Shown: positions 44,325-48,952 of the stretch, piece by piece | Layout of the letters: every line of letters starts with the position of its first letter | Numbering within the stretch: position 1 is the first letter of the stretch | Origin: Gammaproteobacteria bacterium | Lineage (GTDB): Bacteria > Pseudomonadota > Gammaproteobacteria > GCF-002020875 | Direction of reading: 5' to 3' | Length of the DNA stretch: 48,952 nucleotides | Assembly (NCBI GenBank): GCA_018648825.1 | Contig: JABGQL010000078.1 | Span: 1 to 48,952 of the forward strand | Program-made: the position numbers and the translations under genes | The notes under the pieces: generated by a model | Told to the model about the DNA's origin: nothing | Databases searched by the model: none | The model's input: only the letters and a program-made list of their open reading frames with translations

Positions 44325-45727
44325 CCACACTTTGGCTTGAGTTTCAGCAACAGTGGGAGTTGGTGGCCACCTTTTTGGCCATCGATTTTGCGCGTCTCTC
44401 AGAGCCTGATATGGTGCTTCGGATTGCGCTGCAGTTTCTGCTGCTGTTTGGTTCAGCCTTCTTCTCTGGTTCGGAGACCGCACTATTCTCACTCTCGAGG
44501 CTCGATCTGCACCGCCTGCGCAAAGAGAAGAGCGGTACTGTAGAGACACTACATGCACTGCTGGATCAGCCTCGCCGCCTGATTATTTCGATACTACTGG
44601 GTAATGAGCTGGTCAATATTGCGGCAGCCGCCAATATGGCGGGCATTCTGGTGACCCTCTATGGGGTAGAGTATGCTGGTTGGATCAATATTTTCATCAT
44701 GGTCCCACTACTGTTACTGCTGGGTGAGGTGACTCCGAAGACCATTGCAGTCTCTAATCCGGTCACCATCAGTAGCCGTTTTGTGGCTCATCCAATGTCG
44801 GTCTGGGTCAATTTAGTCTCTCCACTGCGCTGGATGGTACGTGGGGTAGCCGACCGTGTCACGACCTGGTTGGTGGGGGAGGAGAAGGCGGCAGAGAATA
44901 TCCTTCAGGTGGATGAGTTTCGCAGTCTGGTAGAGGCGGTCGCTCGAGAGGGGGAGCTGGACGCCACCGAACGGGCCTTGATCTACAATCTGCTGGAGGC
45001 CGGAGACACCGAGATTGTCGAGGCGATGACCCCTCGCATTCGTATCGACTTTATCGATGCAGAACTGCCGGTCACTGAGGTGGTGGAGTGTTTTCGTACC
45101 CTGCAACATCCACGGGTTCCGGTCTTCTCCGGTCACCGAGATAGTCTGATGGGGTTTCTCCATGCGGAAGATCTGTTGCGTCTGGTGGCGGAGGGGCGAG
45201 ACCTCTCTACAGTACTGTTAGAGGAGATTATTCGTCCCCCGGTGGTGGTCCCTCCGACCAAAAAGGTGGATGAGATGTTTGATTTTTTTCAGGCCAATAA
45301 TGCCCGTGCAGCCATTGTGCTGAATGAGTTTGGCGGGGTGGATGGGATTATCACCATGAAGGATGTGCTGACCTTCATCTTCGGGCAGATCACCGGACAG
45401 ATCAAGGGCGATGATCTGTATCGTCGTAATGATGAGAATGAGTATGAGGTGCCGGGTGATATGAAGTTGATTGATTTTAATAATCTGACCAACTTCGGTA
45501 TTGATGATCCTCGAATGACCACCATTGGTGGGGTACTGTTCCGTTACTTGGATCGTCTGCCTCAGGTTGGGGATCAGGCCACCTGTGCGGAAGGGGTGGT
45601 GATTCGGGTGTTGGAGATGGAGGCGCACCGCATTGTTCGGGTCCATGTCTCTCTTCATGCCTCAATTGATGTCAGTGAGTCAGAGATCGCTGAAATAGAG
45701 AAGGAACAACAGGAGTCAATAGAGTGA
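44321..45727 (+). CDS. CNNM/CorC-type DUF21-CBS membrane protein 1
   Basis: This 468-residue protein has an N-terminal DUF21 transmembrane region (about 25-190), where LFGSAFFSGSETALFSLSRLDL is the family's opening motif. A pair of CBS domains follows (about 215-340) and a C-terminal CorC_HlyC domain (about 365-450). The family is linked to magnesium or cobalt export and is sometimes labelled hemolysin. Translation starts with GTG overlapping the PiT stop. The close coupling to a permease that moves Mg-phosphate is notable. The next gene is a paralogue, also with overlapping GTG. Confidence 0.85.
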   Translation: MTTLWLEFQQQWELVATFLAIDFARLSEPDMVLRIALQFLLLFGSAFFSGSETALFSLSRLDLHRLRKEKSGTVETLHALLDQPRRLIISILLGNELVNIAAAANMAGILVTLYGVEYAGWINIFIMVPLLLLLGEVTPKTIAVSNPVTISSRFVAHPMSVWVNLVSPLRWMVRGVADRVTTWLVGEEKAAENILQVDEFRSLVEAVAREGELDATERALIYNLLEAGDTEIVEAMTPRIRIDFIDAELPVTEVVECFRTLQHPRVPVFSGHRDSLMGFLHAEDLLRLVAEGRDLSTVLLEEIIRPPVVVPPTKKVDEMFDFFQANNARAAIVLNEFGGVDGIITMKDVLTFIFGQITGQIKGDDLYRRNDENEYEVPGDMKLIDFNNLTNFGIDDPRMTTIGGVLFRYLDRLPQVGDQATCAEGVVIRVLEMEAHRIVRVHVSLHASIDVSESEIAEIEKEQQESIE

Positions 45728-46983
45728 GCCTTTTGGAGATGATACTGTTGTTGCTGTTCTTCCTCTTGCTCAAGGGGTTTTTCTCCGGTTCTGAGATCGC
45801 CTTGGTCAACTCAGATAAGATGCATCTACACCACCGTGCACGACAGGGGGATAAGGGGGCGGCACTGGTATTGAAGCTGTTCAAGACCCCAGATCGTCTG
45901 CTGGGAACAACCTTGGTCGGTACCAATATCGCAACCGTGGTCTTTACCACAATGGGGACCATGTGGTTGATCGAGCGTTTTGGTTCAGCCGGTGACCTCT
46001 ATGCCTTCCTGCTCTTTACCCCCGTGCTGTTGATTTTTGGGGAGGTGGTTCCCAAGAGTATCTTTCAGCAGAAGTCCGATGAGTTCTCACCACTGGTGGT
46101 GTTTCCACTGCGTTTTTTTGCTTGGCTGTTTTTGCCGTTGACCTTCATCTTCTCTCGGCTTGCGCGGCTTGCAGTGCGTCTATTTGGTGGTAGTACGGAG
46201 CAGAGTGGGTATATGACCCGTGAACAGATTCGTTCGGTGGTCGAGATGGCGGATCGTGGAGCCAATGTTGATGTGTTTGACCGTGAGAGAATCAAGCGGG
46301 TAATTCGCTTCTCAGAGACCACTGTGGGAGAGGCGATGGTACCGGTAGCGGAGATGGTGGCGATACACCGTACCCGTGATATAGAGGATGCCATGGTACT
46401 GGTGCGTGGTCGGGGGTACAACCGGCTTCCGGTCTACAAACGCAATGTGACGAATGTGATCGGTATTGCCACCCTGACCACCTGGGATCTACTCGATCCG
46501 AAGCTGGCGGAACGTTCGTTGGATGAATTTATTGAGCCGGTCTACTACGTCTCCCCCTATCAGACGATTGATACCCTGTTGCCGATACTGCGCGAGCGAG
46601 AGGATCATATGGCGATTGTGGTGGATGAGTTTGGTTCTGCCATCGGTATGATTACCATTGAGGATATTTTGGAGGAGGTGGTGGGGGAGATTGATGTAGG
46701 CTATGATTTTGAGGAGTATCTGCCGCGCACTCGACATATCTTTGAGATGCTGGATGAGGAGACCTACCTGATGGATGGCCGGATCTCTATCTCACTGCTC
46801 AATGAGACCTTGGGGATCAGCCTTCCCTCGCTTGAATTTCATACCTTGGCTGGATTTATGATGGCACGACTGCGCCATATTCCACAGGCTGGGGAGTCGA
46901 TTGAGGAGCTGGGCCACCGTTTTATTGTTGAAGATAGTGATCAGCGATCCATTGGTAAGGTACGTATTGAACCTGCAGATTAG
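45724..46983 (+). CDS. CNNM/CorC-type DUF21-CBS membrane protein 2
   Basis: This 419-residue paralogue of the preceding gene has the DUF21 motif FFSGSEIALVNSDKMHLHH, about three or four TM segments, CBS domains (about 205-325) and a CorC_HlyC domain (about 340-415: YLMDGRISISLLNETLGI). The GTG start overlaps the upstream stop by four bases. The pair may work as a heteromer, but this is inference. No terminator is seen downstream. Confidence 0.85.
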   Translation: MSLLEMILLLLFFLLLKGFFSGSEIALVNSDKMHLHHRARQGDKGAALVLKLFKTPDRLLGTTLVGTNIATVVFTTMGTMWLIERFGSAGDLYAFLLFTPVLLIFGEVVPKSIFQQKSDEFSPLVVFPLRFFAWLFLPLTFIFSRLARLAVRLFGGSTEQSGYMTREQIRSVVEMADRGANVDVFDRERIKRVIRFSETTVGEAMVPVAEMVAIHRTRDIEDAMVLVRGRGYNRLPVYKRNVTNVIGIATLTTWDLLDPKLAERSLDEFIEPVYYVSPYQTIDTLLPILREREDHMAIVVDEFGSAIGMITIEDILEEVVGEIDVGYDFEEYLPRTRHIFEMLDEETYLMDGRISISLLNETLGISLPSLEFHTLAGFMMARLRHIPQAGESIEELGHRFIVEDSDQRSIGKVRIEPAD

Positions 46984-47097
46984 TACTAGAATTGGATTTT
47001 CCTTGCTATGTCGTCTATTCTTCGATAAGCGCTTGGTGCAACATTGTAGTGGTATGGTTTAAGTGATGATAAAACACCTAATTGAGAAGGTAAGAAA

Positions 47098-47895
47098 ATG
47101 GCATCTAAAAAACAGAAGTTAACAGAGTCGATGGTACAGATTGATGAGCTGAAGGAGAGCCTGCTACAACTTGTAGAAAGGGTAAGTTTTCTGGAGGAGA
47201 AGATCGATAGTATTGAGTTGGTGGCAGGTCCTCAGGGTGAGGTGGGGCCAGCAGGGCCAAAGGGAACTGCCGGTTCAAAAGGGGCTGCGGGGCCTAAGGG
47301 TGAGACTGGTGCGGTGGGTCCCAAAGGGGCTGCCGGTCCTAAGGGTGAGGCTGGGGCTGCAGGCATCAAAGGGGTTGTTGGACCTAAGGGTGAGGCTGGG
47401 GCTGCGGGTATCAAAGGGGCCGTTGGCCCTAAGGGTGAGGCCGGGGCAGCGGGCATCAAAGGGGCTGTCGGCCCTAAGGGTGAGACTGGGCCTACGGGCA
47501 TGAAGGGAGCTGTGGGTCCCAAGGGAGAAGCTGGGGCAGTGGGTCCCAAGGGTGAGGCGGGGCTTGCTGGACCCAAGGGAGATTCAGGGGGGCCTGTTGG
47601 ACCTCAGGGGCCTATTGGGTCCAGAGGCCCGGTCGGAAAAGATGGTTTAGTGGGGCCTGTGGGGGTACGTGGTCCCAAGGGTGAGGAGGGGGAACAGGGA
47701 CCTCAAGGACCGTTTGGACCACAGGGTGAGCCGGGACCTGCAGGGCCGATGGGGGCTCAAGGGCCAATGGGAGGAGTAGGCGCTCTTGCAGGTTCAGATA
47801 AGGGGGCGCCAAAGCAATCTGAGGGTTCAGCTCCTATTGTGAAGTCGACTCCCGCTAGAAAGAAGTCGTTAATAAGGAGTGTGGAAAAGTCTTGA
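47098..47895 (+). CDS. Collagen-like Gly-X-Y repeat protein
   Basis: This 265-residue protein has a short N-terminal coiled coil (about 12-40: heptads of Leu/Val/Ile, IDELKESLLQLVERVSFLEEKID), then 60 Gly-X-Y triplets: 40, one extra glycine, then 20. PKG and KGE combinations dominate, and Lys-Gly-Glu contacts stabilise bacterial collagens that lack hydroxyproline. The coil would serve for trimerisation. The C-terminus is basic (PARKKSLIRSVEKS). No signal peptide, lipobox or anchor is seen, so it would either stay in the cytoplasm or leave by an unusual route. GAGAAGG precedes the ATG. The 45-bp repeats invite length change. The function is unknown. Confidence 0.85.
   Translation: MASKKQKLTESMVQIDELKESLLQLVERVSFLEEKIDSIELVAGPQGEVGPAGPKGTAGSKGAAGPKGETGAVGPKGAAGPKGEAGAAGIKGVVGPKGEAGAAGIKGAVGPKGEAGAAGIKGAVGPKGETGPTGMKGAVGPKGEAGAVGPKGEAGLAGPKGDSGGPVGPQGPIGSRGPVGKDGLVGPVGVRGPKGEEGEQGPQGPFGPQGEPGPAGPMGAQGPMGGVGALAGSDKGAPKQSEGSAPIVKSTPARKKSLIRSVEKS
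47344..47523 (+). repeat. Four 45-bp tandem repeats within the collagen-like gene
   Basis: Units start at 47344, 47389, 47434 and 47479. The first three are nearly identical (GGTGAGGCTGGGGC...CCTAAG) and the fourth has diverged. Each encodes five Gly-X-Y triplets, so unit loss or gain keeps the frame. Confidence 0.8.
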
Positions 47896-47911
47896 TACAA
47901 AAATTTTAGAT

Positions 47912-47943
47912 GTTGTTAATGCTCCTAAGTGGCGGTTAACAAC
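47912..47943. other. Inverted repeat between collagen-like and H1-like genes
   Basis: GTTGTTAA (47912-47919) and TTAACAAC (47936-47943) form an 8-bp inverted repeat with a 16-base spacer. There is no T-run, so it is more likely a protein-binding site or a weak hairpin than a terminator. Confidence 0.35.
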
Positions 47944-47974
47944 GGTGATGCATTCATTACAATATTAAAAAAAT

Positions 47975-48625
47975 ATGGACTACGCTATGACAACTAATAC
48001 AGCTGCAAACTCTCTACTTAATGCTGCTTCAATCAAGCAGTGCAAGCAGATAGCAAATAATGATGATATTCAAGGCAAAAGAGCGAAGGCACTTTTGGCG
48101 CTCAATGGTGGGGGCAGTAACAGTGAGGCCGTGGAGCAATCCGGCTTAACGGTTGGGCAGGTGAACTACCTACTGACCCGTTTTAAAGTCGTGGGCATGG
48201 AATTTCTTAAGGCCACAAGTGCGAAGAAAAAAGTGGTAGTCAAGAAAGCGGTTGTTAAAAAGAGCGTGGTTAAAAGGGCCGCAGTCAAGAAAGCGGTTGT
48301 CAAAAAGAGAGTGGTTAAGAGTGAAGTGATAAAGAGGGTGGCTGTTAAAAAAGCAGCGTTAACGGAAGTGCCTCAAGCGGTGATACAGAGTGAACCGGAT
48401 GTCGTTGATAGCACAGCTGCTGAGAAACCGGTTACAGCAGAAAAGAGAGCGGTCACTGATGAGACTTTAAAACCGGAAAAGAAGAAAAAGGCGAAGAAGC
48501 CTGCCAAAAAATCAAAGAAGGCAAAGAAAGAGAAGGCGAAGAAAGAGAAAACCAAGAAGCCTGCTAAAAAATTGAAGGGTTCAAAGAAGAAAAAAAATAA
48601 GGGAAAGGGCAAGAAAAGTAAGTAG
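47975..48625 (+). CDS. HTH protein with histone H1-like lysine-rich tail
   Basis: This protein has 216 residues. The N-terminal part (about 20-80) resembles a homeodomain-like helix-turn-helix (KRAKALLALNGGGSNSEAVEQSGLTVGQVNYLLTRF is the core, continuing to residue 77). The rest is low complexity: repeated VVKKAVVKK-type units (about 84-125), an acidic and polar hinge (about 128-168), and an almost pure Lys/Ala tail (KKAKKPAKK type). AlgP and H1-like bacterial proteins have such tails and bind DNA non-specifically. Starts at 47975 or 47987 are both possible and no ribosome site is clear. It is probably a nucleoid-associated protein. Confidence 0.75.
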   Translation: MDYAMTTNTAANSLLNAASIKQCKQIANNDDIQGKRAKALLALNGGGSNSEAVEQSGLTVGQVNYLLTRFKVVGMEFLKATSAKKKVVVKKAVVKKSVVKRAAVKKAVVKKRVVKSEVIKRVAVKKAALTEVPQAVIQSEPDVVDSTAAEKPVTAEKRAVTDETLKPEKKKKAKKPAKKSKKAKKEKAKKEKTKKPAKKLKGSKKKKNKGKGKKSK

Positions 48626-48633
48626 CGCCGTGA

Positions 48634-48696
48634 CTTCTCAATACCCCTCCAATGCAAACTGTAGGGTTATTGAGAAGAGACCTTTAATGGTTTTTT
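48634..48696. terminator. Terminator between convergent HTH and amphi-Trp genes
   Basis: CTTCTCAATACCCCT (48634-48648) pairs with AGGGTTATTGAGAAG (48663-48677) with one mismatch, giving a 15-base stem around a 14-base loop. A T-run follows at 48691-48696 on the plus strand, somewhat distant. The 3' arm overlaps the last codons of the minus-strand gene. Confidence 0.6.
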
Positions 48697-48945
48697 ACTG
48701 CGCCTCTTTTTCTCTTTCTCCTGCCAACTGATGCGGATATTGACACGCTGACGACCATCCTCTTGGCTAGCAGTGAGCTTGAGTTCAAGCAGATCCTCTG
48801 GGGTCATCTCGATCTTATTGTCGTCATCACTGAAACGTAGCTTTCCACCCTCAATGCCGTCGGTAATGGCGTTGAGTATCTTGCTGAGTGACCTCTTGTC
48901 TTGAAGAGAGTCATGTCTAAATCGTCCATTTTTATTAAAGCTCAT
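48667..48945 (-). CDS. Amphi-Trp domain protein
   Basis: This 92-residue cytoplasmic protein matches the amphi-Trp domain (TIGR04354 type): a helix (SLSKILNAITDGIEGGKLRF), then strands with D and E residues (KIEMTPEDLLELKLTAS) and a terminal ISWQE followed by a basic tail (KEKKRRSKK). The family has no established function. It is convergent with the H1-like gene. The ATG is at 48945, only seven bases from the end of the window, so upstream control cannot be read. Confidence 0.75.
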   Translation of the reverse strand: MSFNKNGRFRHDSLQDKRSLSKILNAITDGIEGGKLRFSDDDNKIEMTPEDLLELKLTASQEDGRQRVNIRISWQEKEKKRRSKKPLKVSSQ

Positions 48946-48952
48946 CTTATCT

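Noticed and set aside
47344-47523. Regular 45-bp repeats considered as a CRISPR-like array
   Set aside because: The units are contiguous without variable spacers, stay in frame and encode Gly-X-Y triplets.
47232-47576. Minus-strand proline-rich frame in the collagen-like gene
   Set aside because: The reverse of Gly-X-Y codons automatically gives a Pro/Ala/Gly-rich frame; it has no independent support.
1-48952. tRNA, rRNA, riboswitch and integrated phage signals
   Set aside because: No cloverleaf-like, ribosomal or aptamer-like sequence and no integrase or phage structural genes were recognised by eye; a covariance-model search was not possible here.

Overview
The window reads as a chromosomal segment of a gammaproteobacterium. 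The evidence is the divergent nadB / rpoE-rseA-rseC-degQ block, the GntR-controlled methylcitrate cycle genes (prpE-gntR-prpB-prpC-prpD), an E. coli-type NADP isocitrate dehydrogenase, and phoB-phoR followed by a phosphate permease. No rRNA, tRNA, CRISPR array, intact insertion sequence or phage gene was seen. I cannot name the genus.

Region 1 (1-20954) is almost pure signal transduction. On the plus strand a diiron metallo-beta-lactamase-fold (ODP-like) protein precedes a PAS kinase, a REC-kinase-REC-HPt hybrid, a giant membrane kinase with four tandem periplasmic helical modules and three receivers, a REC-ATPase kinase, and a REC-GGDEF diguanylate cyclase broken by one extra copy of a 5-bp repeat. 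Facing it on the minus strand are a second giant kinase (three tandem CHASE3 modules, three receivers), a REC-kinase whose second receiver is replaced by unrelated sequence, and a membrane PAS hybrid kinase. In total there are seven kinases, twelve receivers, one HPt and one cyclase. No DNA-binding response regulator is present in this cluster, so the visible output is c-di-GMP, with signals merging through the HPt protein.

Region 2 (20955-22478) is a repeat-bearing spacer with two related elements of about 110-145 bp, and an exported rhodanese. Region 3 (22500-33797) is central carbon metabolism: a nitroreductase, propionyl-CoA synthetase, a GntR regulator, PrpB, PrpC, PrpD, Icd, a metallo-beta-lactamase-fold hydrolase and an SLC13-type permease. 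Four sites with the core TGTCGACA mark a local regulon that includes the nitroreductase. One site is a perfect 20-bp palindrome followed by eight T, so it may also be a terminator. Several G-rich palindromic repeats lie between genes here and again before phoB.

Region 4 (33802-40335) holds ygfZ and nadB on the minus strand and the envelope-stress operon on the plus strand. The anti-sigma protein is an RseA domain joined to the C-terminal domain of RseB, and no separate rseB exists. Region 5 (40462-46983) is phosphate and metal homeostasis: PhoB, a PhoR without membrane segments, a PhoU-like DUF47 protein behind a candidate Pho box, a PiT permease, and two CNNM/CorC-type proteins in an overlapping chain. 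Region 6 (47098-48945) has a collagen-like protein without a signal peptide, a helix-turn-helix protein with a histone H1-like lysine-rich tail, and an amphi-Trp domain protein.

All assignments come from reading the sequence and remembered family motifs; no database search was run.
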